Assembly (NCBI GenBank): GCA_963738375.1 | Contig: CAVTWL010000006.1 | Location: forward strand, 868,001-932,000 | Direction: 5' to 3' | From: Bog-159 sp963738375 | GTDB taxonomy: Bacteria; Acidobacteriota; Terriglobia; Bryobacterales; Bryobacteraceae | Length of the DNA stretch: 64,000 nucleotides | In this document: piece by piece, positions 43,149 through 54,730 of the stretch | Numbering within the stretch: position 1 is the first letter of the stretch | How the letters are laid out: each line of letters starts with the position of its first letter | Program-made: the position numbers and the translations under genes | The notes under the pieces: model-generated | The model's database searches: none | Seen by the model: the letters and a program-made list of their open reading frames with translations, nothing else | Told to the model about the DNA's origin: nothing

Positions 43149-46100
43149 GATGCCTCCTGCGGCGCCGGTGTCCGCTGTTTCTTGCCGTACACCAGCAGAT
43201 ACGCGGCCGGCACAATGAATATGGTCAGCAGCACCGACGACGTCAACCCTCCGATAATGGCCCGCGCCATCGGCGTATATTGTTCCGCGCCGGTACCCAG
43301 CTTCAAAGCCATCGGAATCATCCCGATAATCGTGGCCAACGAGGTCATCAGGATCGGCCGCAGTCGAACGCGGCACGCGGTGATGATGGCATCCGTTACC
43401 GATAGCCCCTGTTCCTCCAGCTTGTGCGCGAAATCCACGATCAAAATGCTGTTCGAATCCGCGATCCCCACCAGCATCAGCACCCCCATCAGCGACATGA
43501 CGTTCAACGTGGTGTGGGTCAATGGCAGGATGATCAGCACGCCAACGAAGCCCATGGGAATCGCCAGCATGATCAGCACCGGATCCACAAACGATCGGAA
43601 CTGCGCCACCAGAATCAGGTAAAGCAGCAGGAACGACAGCATGAACCCGAAGCCGAAGCTCTTGAACGAGGCCCGCATCCCTTCCACCATGCCGAGCAGA
43701 TCCACCCGCACATTGCCCGGAATCTTCGCTTGGTCCAGCACTTCTTGAATCCTGCTGGTCACGTGCCCCAAATCCTCGCCCGCCGGCGTCACATAAATGT
43801 CCGCGACCCGTTGGATCTGGTGATGGTCGATCTCCGTCGGGAGTCTGTACCCGCTCCAGTTTCACCACCGAATCGAGCATGGTCGGGCTCGTGGCATTCG
43901 GAGCCCGCAGTGGAATGTTGCGCAGGTCCAGCATATCGTGAATGGCCGCTGCTCCATGCTCGAAATATTGCACCGTCAGATAGTAGTCGTTGCCGCTCTT
44001 CTCGTCCACCCAGTAATTCGGCGCGATCATATAGTTCGAATTCAACGCGGTAATCACGTTGTCCACCACTTCCTTCTGAGTCAGCCCCAGTTCGCCCGCA
44101 TGCACCCGGTCTACATTCATCCGAATGCCGGGATAATTCATGTCCTGCGGAATGTAGACTTCCCCCACCCCCTGCAGTCCCCGGATACGGCCGGCCAGAT
44201 CCTGTGCCAACGCAAAATTCCGCTTCAGGTTCGAACTGCTCACCTGAATATCGATCGGCGCCGGCATGCCCATGTTAATCATCGCATCCACCATCGATCC
44301 GCTCTGAAAGAAGGTGCGCACATCCGGCAACTCCGCCGCGATCGCCTTCCGTACGCGGGCCATATATTCGAAGCTGCTCACCTGCGTGATCGTCGTTCAA
44401 CGCCACCTGAACCGTGCTGGTATACTCGCCTGAGTTCGACGTGTAGAGCGACGAAAAATCGTTCACCACCCCGATATTCGAAACGATGATCTTGAAGTCG
44501 TGCGCGCTCACCACCCGATGGATCAGGTCTTCCACTTTCTTTACGTATTGCTCGGTCACTTCGATGCGCGTGCCGGTGGGAGCTTTCAGGTTGATCGTGA
44601 ACTGTCCCGCATCCGTCCGGGGAAAAAAGCCACGCCAAGGAACGGATAGATCAGCAGGCTCAGCGCGAACACCGCGCCCAGCGCCGCCACCGTTAGCGCC
44701 GGACGCCGCAGCGCCCGCCGCACGCTCCGCTCGTAAAAATCCAGCACCCTCCCGAATCCCCGGTTGAACCCGGCGTTGAAGCGGTCCCATGCCGACGTCC
44801 CGCCAGGATGTACCGGCACCGGATGTTCACCCCCGCCTTCGGCCGGCTGATGCTGTTTCAGAAACCGCGAGCAGAATAGCGGAATCACCGTCATCGCCAC
44901 CACAAACGAGGCCAGCAGCGACAGCGAAAATGCCAAAGCCAGCGCCGAGAACAGAAACTTGCTGACCCCGTACAAGAACACCACCGGAAAGAAGTCCACC
45001 ACATCCACCAGCGTCGCCGCCAGCACGGCCAGGCTTACTTCCGCCCCGCCGATCTCCGCCGCCACCCGCGGCAGCGCCCCCATCTCCAGATGCCGGTAAA
45101 TGTTCTCCAGCGAAATCACGGAATTGTCGATCACGCGCGAGAAGGCCAGCGCCATCCCCCCCAGGATCATCGTATTTACCGTGCTGCCCATCATCGCCAG
45201 CACCACGAACGCCGCCACCGCCGACAAGGGAATCGAAAGCAGCACCGCCGCCGTCGCCCGCGGGCTTCCCAGGAAGATCAGGATCATGATGCTGGTCAGC
45301 ACCAGCCCGATCGCGCCTTCATGCAGCACCGTCTCCAGCGCCGATTTCACATACACCGACTGGTCGAACACCACGTTCGTAACCAGTTGCTTCGGAATGT
45401 CGACCAGGTGCTGCGTCAGCTTCCGCACGCCTTCCACGACCTCGATGGTGTTGGTGTCCCCGCCCTGCTTCATGATCGGCACGTACGCCGAACGCTGCCC
45501 ATTCACCCGCACGATGTTGTATTGCAGTTGGCTCGCGTCCTCCGCTTTCCCCACATCGCCGATCGTCACCCAGCTCTTGCCCGCCGTCTTGATGGGTAGG
45601 CTGTTCAACTCGTTCATGTCCTTCACCAGGCTGTTCGAGTAAACGTAATAATCGGTCGGCCCGACTTTCACATCGCCCGCCGGCAAAATTAGGTTGGAGT
45701 TGTTGACCGCGTCCACCACATCCATAGGACTGAGCTCGCGCGACGCCAGCTTGTACGGATCGACGTACACCATAATCTGCCGGTACTTTCCCCCGAAGGG
45801 AGGCGGAATCTCGGCGCCCTTCACCACCGCGATCTGGTTGCGAATCTGGAATTGCGCGTAGTCGTGCAGTTGCGTCTCATTCAGCCCCTCGCCGCTTACC
45901 GTCAACAGGCACACGGGTAGACTCGAGGCGTCGAACTTCAGCACCACCGGCGGCAGCGTCCCCGGCGGCAGTCGCTTCAAATCGGCCAGTGCCAGGTTCG
46001 AAAGCTGGGTCACATCCGCATCCGCGCTGGTTCCTGGCTGAAACTGTACCTTAATAATGCTGACGCCCAACAGCGACCGCGATTCCGAATGATCCACGCC

Positions 46101-46319
46101 GCTTGCCAGCGTAAAAAACCGTTCCAGCGGATTGGTGATATCGAACTCGATATCTTCCGGCGGCATGCCCGAATAAAACGTCGCCACCACTACCTCGGGA
46201 ATATTGATCGCCGGAAACAGATCCACCGGCATGCGCCCCAGGCTGACCACCCCAATCGCCATCAGCGCCAGGCAGATGACAACGATAAAGTAGGGATTGC
46301 GGATCGAAAAACCTGACAT
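43145..46319 (-). CDS. RND efflux permease, HAE-1 type (frameshifted)
   Basis: Inner-membrane proton-driven RND pump, ~1050 residues. Starts MSGFSIRNPYFIVVICLALM; carries PVDLFPAINIPEVVVATFYS, the fourth transmembrane helix ALAFSRVIDNSVISLENIYR, and in the second half FGFMLSFLLLYLILVAQFRS and VLMLVGIADSNSILIVDFAH. In the proton-relay helix the usual Asp-Asp pair is Asp-Asn. Frame breaks near 44622 (T run one short), 44395 and 43846 (one extra base each). It lies between the membrane-fusion gene (6 bp gap) and the TolC-like gene. Confidence 0.9.
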
Positions 46320-46325
46320 GGGGGC

Positions 46326-47556
46326 CTAGCTCTTGCCCTCGTAAGTTGTCAGTTCCACCGTCTTGGGTTGCACCGCTTGGCCCGCCTTCAGCGCTCCGCG
46401 ATCGCTGACCACCACCTGCTCACCCTCCGCCAGTCCCGATAGAATTTCCGCATGACCGGCGTTCTGTATGCCCAGCGTCACCGGGCGTTCCTCGATTTTG
46501 TTGCATGCATCCACCACCATCACGCTGGTTTTATCGCCTTGGCGGTCGATGGCCTGCAGCGGCACCGCCAGCGCATTGTTCTTGCGCTCCAGGCGAAGCG
46601 TTGCCTCCGCGTACATTCCTTCCACCAAAATGTCGGTTGGGATTGGCTACATCCACCTCGGTATGCATCGTGCGCGTGTCCGGCTTGACATCCGCCGAGG
46701 TCCGCGCCACCTTGCCGGGGAACGTGCGGTTCAACGACGCGATGCGCACCTCCACCGGATCGCCCGTATGGATCAGCGGCACCTGCGATTCCGGCACCGG
46801 AATCACCAGCCGGAATACATCGTCCTGCGCCAGTTTCACCAGCGGCATCGCTTGCGTGCTCGAATTCGTGCCCGCCTGCATCAGCGCCCCTAAATTCGCG
46901 AAGCGCTGCGTCACCACCCCCGCAAACGGCGCGGTAATGCGCGAGTAATCGTAGAGCACCTGGTCGTGCGTCAACTTGGCCTGCGCCTGGGTCAGTTGGC
47001 TCTGCCACGACTCCACCGTGGCTTTCGCCGCCTCCACTTGCGCCGCCGCCGCCAGATCCTTCCCCTGCCAATCGTCCACTTCCTGCTGCGCCACCAGTCC
47101 TGGCTTGGAATCCGATACCTTCTTCAAACGGTCGTACTGCAGGTGCGCGACATTGTATTGCGCCTCCACCCGGCTTTGCTGCTGTTTCGCCTGCGCCGCT
47201 TGATCGCCCATATTCTGAATCGCGGCTTTGTCCTGCTCCAATTGCGCCTGCAACTCCGGAATCTCCAGCACCGCCAGCAGTTGGCCTTTCGCCACGCGCG
47301 TCCCGAAATCTACGTTGAGTTGCTTCACGTACCCGGATTCCTTGGCGTAAACCTCAATCTCCTGGAAGGGCACCAGCTCTGATGACAAGGTCAGCCGTCG
47401 CTCCATGGGCATTCGTGTGATCCGAACTACGCCCGCCGGGACCAAAGCCGCTGCCGCGCCGGCCCCCGCCTTGTCGCCACGCGAGCATGCCGCCAGCCAC
47501 ACACCCGCCAGCGCCAGTGCCGCAGTTCCCAAACGCTTACCGGGAGGCATGGCCAT
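46326..47556 (-). CDS. RND membrane-fusion (adaptor) lipoprotein (frameshifted)
   Basis: Periplasmic adaptor of the efflux system. From ATG 47556 (alternative 47550) it has a lipoprotein signal, ALALAGVWLAACSRG with the lipobox Cys, then the HlyD-like pattern VYAKESGYVKQLNVDFGTRV, a long coiled-coil hairpin, SRITAPFAGVVTQRFANLGA and a C-terminal membrane-proximal domain. One extra C near 46636 splits the frame; the repaired text reads VANPTDILVEGMYAEATLRL. It overlaps the RraA-like gene by about 20 bp and leads the adaptor-permease-channel set. Confidence 0.9.
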
Positions 47557-48256
47557 TCCGTTCAATCATGCTCCGCAGATCCTTCATCGAAAATGCGCCT
47601 GGCTGGCATACGCGTATGATTTCCCCCTCGCGCGCCAGCAGATCGGCGGCCAGTCCCGGAATCCTTCCGGCGGTTCCCTCAGGAATCGAGACAACACCGT
47701 GTAAATCTCCGTGCAGTAAATCACCCGGCCGGACCGTTAGCCCCCCAACCACAACCGGTCCCCCGAAATCGACCACGTGCGCGTAGGCGTGTGAGGGCGA
47801 AATTCCGCCTGCAAATAGATGAAATCCCGTCCGCGCAATTCCCGGCAAATCTCGCACCGAGCCGTTGGTGACATAGCCGATGGCCCCCATCGCCCGCCCG
47901 ATGTGCGCGTGTACTTCGCCGAAAAGCGCACCCCGCCCAGGCTGCGGATCCAAGTCTTCCAGCACAATGACGATGGGCTTCGGTGACTGTTCCACGAATT
48001 CCCAAAAGTCCATGCGCTCGTAATACAAAGAACGCGCCGTCGGAGCGTCCGCCGTACGGATGCGGCCCGTAGCGGCGTATCCCACCATAGCGGGAAGCTG
48101 CGGCGTAAGGCAGCGAACCGAAGCATCCGCGAATCCTTCGTTGCGCAGCCTCAAGTCAAGCCGTTCGATTGCATTGGAAACCGCGGGTGTGTCTATCGCC
48201 CGCAGCTTGTCCAGGACCCCTGCCGGAGCCTGCCCGATCGGCCGGTTTGTGTTCAC
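47537..48256 (-). CDS. RraA-like protein (HMG aldolase/RraA fold)
   Basis: Members of this fold include RNase E inhibitor RraA and 4-hydroxy-4-methyl-2-oxoglutarate aldolases. Blocks seen: LRAIDTPAVSNAIERLDLRL, HIGRAMGAIGYVTNGSVRDL, GGPVVVGGLTVRPGDLLHGD and LHGVVSIPEGTAGRIPGLAA, which contain the Arg and Asp residues typical of the aldolase/RraA site. I prefer GTG 48256 as start; a GTG at 48316 would place an inverted repeat (48285-48303) inside the gene. Function is uncertain. It precedes the efflux genes and may be co-transcribed with them. Confidence 0.75.
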   Translation of the reverse strand: MNTNRPIGQAPAGVLDKLRAIDTPAVSNAIERLDLRLRNEGFADASVRCLTPQLPAMVGYAATGRIRTADAPTARSLYYERMDFWEFVEQSPKPIVIVLEDLDPQPGRGALFGEVHAHIGRAMGAIGYVTNGSVRDLPGIARTGFHLFAGGISPSHAYAHVVDFGGPVVVGGLTVRPGDLLHGDLHGVVSIPEGTAGRIPGLAADLLAREGEIIRVCQPGAFSMKDLRSMIERNGHASR

Positions 48257-48284
48257 CAACGTCGATTCTAAGTTGACACACCCT

Positions 48285-48303
48285 CGAAAGGTATACCCTT
48301 TCG
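48285..48303. promoter_or_regulatory. Inverted repeat in the rraA-like/porin divergent region
   Basis: CGAAAGG and CCTTTCG are 7 bp arms around TATAC, lying upstream of the RraA-like gene and ~260 bp before the phosphate porin. It has the form of an operator. I saw no convincing Pho box in the 48317-48560 stretch, which holds no gene. Confidence 0.35.
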
Positions 48304-48560
48304 CGGGTATTTTCACTGGAGGATGTGTAGTACGTTACGCCTAAACGCCTTTTATTGCATCGTTTGATCCTAATGACCCCAGCCCGACTGTTGTAACCAA
48401 ACTCCCGTAACCTGAACTTAACACTTCCGTCATCAACCCCTAATAGCGCCTCGCTACCATCGTTAGGCCGAAGTGCGAGGTGTCGTGTTCGCCTCCACCC
48501 GATCCGCGTTCTCTCGCTGAACGCGCGGCTGAAAATCCCAAAATTGATTAAGGAGTTTCA

Positions 48561-50209
48561 ATGAAGAGAAGAGTTCTCGCGACGCTTGGAGCGGTAACCC
48601 TTTCTAGCGCGCTCACCGCGCCCGCTCGCGCCCAGGAAGCCGCCGCCACCAACCCGGAAATCGAACGGTTGAAGGCTCAACTGGCTGCTCAGCAGGAGCA
48701 GATCGATCAGCTTGCGCCGCGTCGATGGAGGAACAAAAAAAGTGTTGGACGACGCCAGCAAGCCCAAGCCCCGAGTTTGGGCGAAGTGGCCAGCACCAGC
48801 GCCGATCGTCCCCGCGGGCGATGTCGTGCCGGTGCTGCATCCGGCTTGGCTGCCGCGCTCAGCCCCCGCAGTCGCCGCGCCGAAGCCGCATCGCCCTTGC
48901 AATTCAAGATCGGAACGGCGACCATCACACCGCTGTCGGGTTCATGGATCTTACCGAGCGTGTTCCGTTCGGCGGACGGCGGGAGCGGCATCGGCACGAG
49001 TTTCGGAAGTACGCCTTACAACAACGTCTCTACCGGTTTGGGCAAACTTGAGCGAATCCCGCTTCAGCGCTCAGAACAGCCGTATCGGCGCCCGCATCGA
49101 CGCCTTGGTCCACGGCACCAAAGTGCTCGCCTATTGGGAGTCTGACTTCCTGGGCACTCAGTCCACCAACGCCGGCGTCACCTCCAACAGCAATAGCTTC
49201 CGCATGCGGCTTTACTTCATCGACTTGAAGAAGGGCAAGTGGGAGATCCTCGGCGGACAATCCTGGAGCATGTTGACTCCCGGCCGCAGTGGGCATTTCG
49301 CCCCTGCCTTCCGACATCTTCTATAGCCAGGACATGGATACCAATTACCAGGTGGGCCTCGCTTGGACGCGCGCTCCTCAGTTCCGCGCGGTATATCATC
49401 CCAGCGACACCGTTACCTTCGGTCTCGCCCTCGAAACGGCCGAGCAGTACGGCGGCGGCAGTTCCGGCGGAGGAGCCATCGTCCTTCCCACCAACCTCGC
49501 AACGCCTTACACCAACACGCAGGTTGACCTCGGCGCTTCCACCTTTACCGTCCCCAACCTCATGCCTGACATCCAGGCCAAGTTGGCCTTCGATCCCAAA
49601 GTCAACGGCAACCTGATGCACATCGAGTTCGCCGGCTTCCTCAGCGAATTCAAGACCTACGACCCGTTGACCTCGACCAGCTTCCGCAAGACCGGCGGCG
49701 GCGGCGAAGCCAACTTCAACCTCGAACTGCTCAAGGGCTTCCACCTGATCGTCAACACCTTCATCAGCGATGGCGGCGGCCGTTACCTCTTCGGCCAGGC
49801 GCCCGACATGATCGTCACCGGCTACGGCGCCCCGAGCCCGATTCATGCCGACGCTGCCATCGCCGGCTTCGAGTACACCACCCACAACACCACGCTCTTC
49901 GCCTACTACGGCGGCGACTATATCGGCCGCGATGTCTCGCTCGACCCCAGCAACAAGTTCGCCTACATCGGCTACGGCTATCCCAAGTCCTCCAGCAGCC
50001 AGAACCGGGCCATCCAGGAAGCTACTTTCGGCGTCAACCAGACCTTCTGGAAGAACCCCGCCTACGGCGCGCTGAGCTTTATCTTCCAATACTCGTACCT
50101 GACTCGCGATCCCTGGGCGGTCGCCGCCGGTGCTCCCGCCAGCGCCCACAACAACATGGTGTGGGTCGATCTACGCTACACCCTTCCCGGACAAGCGCCG
50201 AAGTATTAG
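48561..50209 (+). CDS. Outer-membrane porin of the pst operon (frameshifted)
   Basis: An outer-membrane porin with a strong AAGGAG before the ATG. Signal peptide KRRVLATLGAVTLSSALTAP, a short N-terminal coiled coil (NPEIERLKAQLAAQQEQIDQ), then a beta-barrel with many alternating strands (AQNSRIGARIDALVHGTKVL, GLAWTRAPQFRAVYHPSDTV, GGGGEANFNLELLKGFHLIV) and a C-terminal WVDLRYTLPGQAPKY. Frame breaks are clustered at 48710-49050 and one near 49300. Placed 83 bp upstream of pstS, it likely passes phosphate across the outer membrane, like OprP/OprO-type porins. Substrate is inference. Confidence 0.78.
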
Positions 50210-50222
50210 ACCGCACTTCCTT

Positions 50223-50248
50223 GAGCCGCGGCCCTCGCGCCGCGGCTC
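50223..50248 (+). terminator. Hairpin between porin and pstS
   Basis: GAGCCGCGG and CCGCGGCTC form a perfect 9 bp stem with an 8 nt loop, 13 bp after the porin stop and 45 bp before pstS. With no T-run it may be a partial terminator or an mRNA-stabilising element that sets porin versus PstS levels. Confidence 0.55.
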
Positions 50249-50292
50249 TGCCCTGACGCACATTTGGTGCGAAACTCAAAAAGGAGTTTTAA

Positions 50293-51311
50293 ATGAAACG
50301 GAGTAGTCTCTGGTTGTGTCTATTCGCTTGCATGGCGATGGTGTTCGCCGTCGCCGAAGCGAAAGTCCTGATTAACGCGGCTGGCGCCACCTTCCCCTAT
50401 CCCATCTACGGAAAATGGTTCCGGGATTTTACCCAGGTGGATAAAGATTCCCAGATCAATTACCAGTCGGTCGGTTCCGGAGGCGGAATCCGCATGTTTA
50501 CCGATGGCACCGTCGACTTCGGCGCCTCCGACATGCCCATGACCGACGAACAGATTTCCAAGTTCAAGAACAAGCCTCTCCATTTCCCGACCGTCCTCGG
50601 CGGCATCGTCCTTACCTACAACGTCCCCGGCGTCTCACAGGATCTGAAGTTCACTCCCGAAGCCGTCTCCGGCATCTTCTTGGCAAGATCAGGAAGTGGA
50701 GCGATCCCGAAATCAAGAACGCCAATCCCGGCGTGAAATTGCCGGATGCCGATATCGTCGTGGTTCACCGTTCCGACGGTAGCGGCACCAGCTTCGTCTT
50801 CACCGACTATCTTTCCAAGATCAGCCCCGATTGGAAGTCTAAAGTCGGCGCCGGCACTTCGGTGAGCTGGCCGGGCGGCATCGGCGGTAAAGGCAACGAA
50901 GGCGTCACCGGCATAGTCAAGCAAACGCCCAACTCCATCGGCTATGTTGAACTCATCTACGCCATTCAGAACAAAATGCCCTACGGCTCTCTGAAAAATT
51001 CCGCCGGCAACTTCCTCAAAGCCGATCTGGAAAGCGTCACCGAAGCGGCTGCCGGAGCAGCCAAAAACATGCCCGCCGATTTCCGCGTCTCCATCACCAA
51101 TGCCCCCGGCAAGAAGGCCTATCCCATCGCCAGCTTTACCTGGTTGCTGATACCATCGAAGATCGACGACGCGGCCAAGAAGAAGTCGATCACTGGGTTT
51201 CTGCAATGGATGCTGACCACCGGCCAAAAGGATGCCGCGTCGCTCGGGTACGCGCCTCTTCCCAAGGAAGTCGTCGCCATGGAAGAAAAGCAGATCGCGC
51301 TCATTAAGTAA
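50293..51311 (+). CDS. pstS: PstS, periplasmic phosphate-binding protein (frameshifted)
   Basis: High-affinity phosphate-binding protein of the Pst ABC transporter. Signal peptide LWLCLFACMAMVFAVAEA, then INAAGATFPYPIYGKWFRDF, INYQSVGSGGGIRMFTDGTV (phosphate-site residues), FGASDMPMTDEQISKF, DADIVVVHRSDGSGTSFVFT and GNEGVTGIVKQTPNSIGYVE. One missing base near 50683 breaks it; the repaired text there reads SGIFLGKIRKWSDPEIKNAN. About 339 residues. An AAGGAG site precedes the ATG. Confidence 0.95.
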
Positions 51312-51313
51312 AT

Positions 51314-52287
51314 ATGGCAACTTCGGCAGTAAGCGCGCCGCCTTCCGGCGGTGCTGGCGGTTGGTTCCAACGCCTCCGCCAGGGTGATGAGATTGCCCGC
51401 CTCATCACCCTGGCGTTTGCTTCCATTATTCTGCTGGTCACCGTCGGCCTCATTGTCCAGCTCTGGCTCACTCCTCTCTACCCCGCCACAAGTTCGGCTT
51501 CGGATTTCTCACTTCCTCGCAATGGGATCCGGTCAGCGGCCAGTTCGGCGCGCTTCCTTTTATCTACGGTACTGTCATCACCTCCTTCATCGCCCTGCTG
51601 ATCTCCGTTCCGCTGGGCGTCGGCGCCGCCATCTTTCTTTCGGAACTGGCCCCCCCCAGGGTGTCGAGCGTCTTCACCTTCCTCATCGAACTCCTCGCCG
51701 CCGTGCCCAGCGTCATCTATGGCCTGCTCGCCATCTTCACCCTGGTCCCCCTCATGCGCGACTACGTGGAACCTTTCCTCAAGAAAACCCTGGGATTTCT
51801 GCCCATTTTCCAAGGCGCAATCTTTGGCTTCGGCTACCTCAGCGCCGCCGTGATCCTCGCCATCATGACCTTCCCGTTCATCATCTCCATATCCCGCGAG
51901 GCGTTGATGGAAGTCCCCAGCGAGCAGCGCGAAGCCGCCCTCGCTTTGGGCGCCACGCGCTGGGAATCGACCTGGCAAGCCGTGGTGCCTTGGGCCCGCC
52001 TTGGAATCTTCGGCTCCGTCTTTCTGGGCTTGGCCCGCGCCCTCGGCGAAACCATGGCCGTCACCATGGTCATCGGCAACGACCCCAGCATCCACGCTTC
52101 GCTATTCGCCCCCGGCTACACCATCGCTGCCGCCATCGCCAATCAATTCTCCGAAGCCACGGGGGATCTGTACGTCCAATCCCTGGTCGCGCTTGGGCTG
52201 GTGCTGTTTCTGCTGACCATCCTGATTAATGCCTTGGCGCGCCTGCTGATCATTGCCACTACGCGCCGCGGGAGCGCCCATCCATGA
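51314..52287 (+). CDS. pstC: PstC, phosphate ABC transporter permease (frameshifted)
   Basis: Inner-membrane permease of the Pst system. N-terminal helix ITLAFASIILLVTVGLIVQL, then after one missing base near 51487 the text FGALPFIYGTVITSFIALLI, GAAIFLSELAPPR and LIELLAAVPSVIYGLLAIFT, and the permease EAA-type loop (REAALALGATRWESTWQAVV). Repaired length is ~325 residues. It starts 2 bp after pstS and overlaps pstA by 4 bp. Confidence 0.94.
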
Positions 52288-53132
52288 GCCTCCGCGACCG
52301 CTGGCGCAAGACTCTCAGCTTCATTATGCTCAGCCTCACCGGCGTTTGCGCCGTGGTGGCGGTGTCGACGCTTTTCGTCATCCTTGGATACCTCATCTAC
52401 AATGGCGGACGCTCCATCGATTGGAATTTCTTCACCCAACTGCCCAAGCCTCCCGGTGAAACCGGCGGCGGCATGGTCAACGCCATAGTCGGCAGCATCC
52501 AGATCATCGTTCTGGCCACGCTAATTGGACTGCCGGTCGGCTTCATGGGGGGCATTTACCTTTCCGAATTCGGCGGCAAGACCTTCGCCTTCCTGGTGCG
52601 CTACATGGCCGATCTCTTGAACGGCGTGCCCTCCATCGTCATCGGTATCTTTGCCTCCGCCGTGGTGGTGGTTCCCATGCACGGCAATTCCACCTTGGCC
52701 GGCAGCTTTGCTCTAAGCCTCATCCTCATTCCGATTACCGCGCGCAGCACCGAACAATTCATGAACTCCGTCCCCCAGACGCTGCGCGAAGGCGCACTGG
52801 CCCTCGGCGCCAGTAAGTGGCGGACCATCGCCACCGTCGTCGTCCCCGCCGCCTACCGCGGCATCGCCACCGGTATGATTCTGGGCGTCGCCCGCATCGC
52901 CGGGGAAACCGCCCCCTTGCTTTTCACCAGCGGAAATAACGACTATATGAGTAATGGGCTTCGCCAGCCCACGGCATCGCTACCGGTGATGATTTACCTC
53001 CGCGCCACCTCGCCTTATGACGACTGGCACCGCCAGGCTTGGGCCGCCGGCATGGTTCTCCTGTTGCTCGTTCTGTTTGCAAACGTCGCCGCCCGCCTGA
53101 TTTTGTCTCGCGGCATTGCAGTCCAAAAGTAA
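52284..53132 (+). CDS. pstA: PstA, phosphate ABC transporter permease
   Basis: The second Pst permease, 282 residues, frame intact. Six helices; blocks LIGLPVGFMGGIYLSEFGGK, MADLLNGVPSIVIGIFASAV and the EAA-type loop LREGALALGASKWRTIATVV. It overlaps pstC by 4 bp and precedes pstB by 5 bp. Confidence 0.96.
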   Translation: MSLRDRWRKTLSFIMLSLTGVCAVVAVSTLFVILGYLIYNGGRSIDWNFFTQLPKPPGETGGGMVNAIVGSIQIIVLATLIGLPVGFMGGIYLSEFGGKTFAFLVRYMADLLNGVPSIVIGIFASAVVVVPMHGNSTLAGSFALSLILIPITARSTEQFMNSVPQTLREGALALGASKWRTIATVVVPAAYRGIATGMILGVARIAGETAPLLFTSGNNDYMSNGLRQPTASLPVMIYLRATSPYDDWHRQAWAAGMVLLLLVLFANVAARLILSRGIAVQK

Positions 53133-53137
53133 ACGAT

Positions 53138-53906
53138 ATGACCATGGGCACCGCTAATTTACCTTCCGCCAGCAGTTCCGCCGCCGGAAAGCCGGTCGGG
53201 CACCAGGGCAAGCTCAAGGCGGTCGACCTCAACTTCTATCTACGGCGCCTACCAGGCCTTGCACGGGATATCGCTCGAAGTCCCCGCCAACAGAATTACC
53301 GCGCTGATCGGGCCGTCCGGCTGCGGCAAGTCCACCTTCCTGCGCACCCTCAACCGCATCAGCGAAACCATCGCCAACACCCGCGTCGAAGGCCAGGTGC
53401 TCCTCGACGACGAGGACGTCCTGAAGGTCGACGTCACCGCCTTGCGCCGCCGCGTCGGCATGGTCTTCCAGAAGTCCAACCCGTTCCCCAAGTCGATCTT
53501 CGATAATATCGCTTACGGACCCAAAGTCAACGGCTTTCGCGGCAAACTGGCCGATGCGGTTGAAAACAGCCTGAAGCGCGCGGCTCTTTGGGAAGAAGTA
53601 AAGGATAAGCTCCATAAATCCGCCTATGCGCTTTCCGGCGGCCAGCAGCAGCGCCTTTGCATCGCGCGCGCGCTCGCGGTCGACCCGGAAGTCCTGCTGC
53701 TCGATGAACCCTGTTCCGCGCTCGATCCCATCGCCACCGCCAAGATCGAGGATCTGCTGTTCACACTGAAGGACCAATGCACCATCGTCATCGTCACTCA
53801 TAATATGCAGCAGGCCGCGCGCGTCGCCGACCGCACCGGCTTCTTCCTGTTGGGAAAACTCATTGAATACAACACCACCGAAATCATCTTTAAGAATCCC
53901 GCATAA
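53138..53906 (+). CDS. pstB: PstB, phosphate ABC transporter ATPase (frameshifted)
   Basis: ATPase of the Pst transporter, ~255 residues. N-terminal KLKAVDLNFY then, after an extra C near 53243, YGAYQALHGISLEVPANRIT; Walker A GPSGCGKSTFLRTLNR, Q-loop VGMVFQKSNPFPKSIFDNIA, signature ALSGGQQQRLCIARALAVDP, Walker B LLLDEPCSALDP and switch His in IVIVTHNMQQAARV. All ATPase motifs are intact. Confidence 0.96.
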
Positions 53907-53978
53907 ACAGGAAACTGAAGATTACATTACGGGCCGGTTCGGGTAGCGCGGCGGCGAACGAAATCCAGGGAGCTGAAT

Positions 53979-54665
53979 TTGCGACAATTTTCCGTTGAAC
54001 TCGAAGAACTGCACCAAAAACTACTGCAAATGGGTGGCTACGTGGAATCCGCCATTCACCGGAGCGTCCGCGCTCTCGTGGACCGTGATCCCGAGCTCGC
54101 CCGCCAGGTCTTGCGGGACGAAGCCCGCATCAACCAGATGGAAATCGAGATCGATAACCTCACCACCCGTCTGTTTGCGCTCCGCCAGCCCATGGCCCGT
54201 GACCTGCGCTTCCTCACCGCCGCCATGAAGATCAACACGGATCTGGAGCGCATGGGCGACCTCGCCGTGAACATCGCCCAGCGCGCTCTGTCGCTCGTCG
54301 CCCAATCGCCCGTCAAGCCGTTGATCGATATCCCCAAAATGGCCCAGTTGGTCGAGTCCATGCTGCTGCGGACCCTCGACGCGTTCGTAAAAAGCGACGC
54401 CGACGAGGCCACTAGCGTTCTATCGGCCGACGACGAAGTCGACGCCCTGCGCGATTCTGTTTACCAGGAGCTCGTGGCGTACATGCAAAAGGATCCCTCC
54501 ACCGTGCCCGCCGCCGTTGACCTGATTTTTGTCGCCCGCAACCTGGAGCGTATTGCGGATCACGCGACGAATATTGCGGAAGACGTGGTTTTTCTGGTGA
54601 AGGGTGTAGATGTTCGCCACCATTCCGCGGAGGTGGAGAGTAATTTCTTCAACCCGGGCGTGTAA
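53979..54665 (+). CDS. phoU: PhoU, phosphate-signalling regulator
   Basis: A 228-residue all-helical protein with two PhoU repeats (LHQKLLQMGGYVESAIHRSV, FLTAAMKINTDLERMGDLAV, and the second VDLIFVARNLERIADHATNI). PhoU links Pst to the PhoR/PhoB system and dampens uptake. It starts at TTG 53979 and ends the pst operon. No phoR or phoB is in the window. Confidence 0.95.
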   Translation: MRQFSVELEELHQKLLQMGGYVESAIHRSVRALVDRDPELARQVLRDEARINQMEIEIDNLTTRLFALRQPMARDLRFLTAAMKINTDLERMGDLAVNIAQRALSLVAQSPVKPLIDIPKMAQLVESMLLRTLDAFVKSDADEATSVLSADDEVDALRDSVYQELVAYMQKDPSTVPAAVDLIFVARNLERIADHATNIAEDVVFLVKGVDVRHHSAEVESNFFNPGV

Positions 54666-54730
54666 ACAGTACCAGTAGGCCTAGCCGATTCGGACTAAGT
54701 CTATTGATTCGTTGCCTGCCAATCTTGGCA

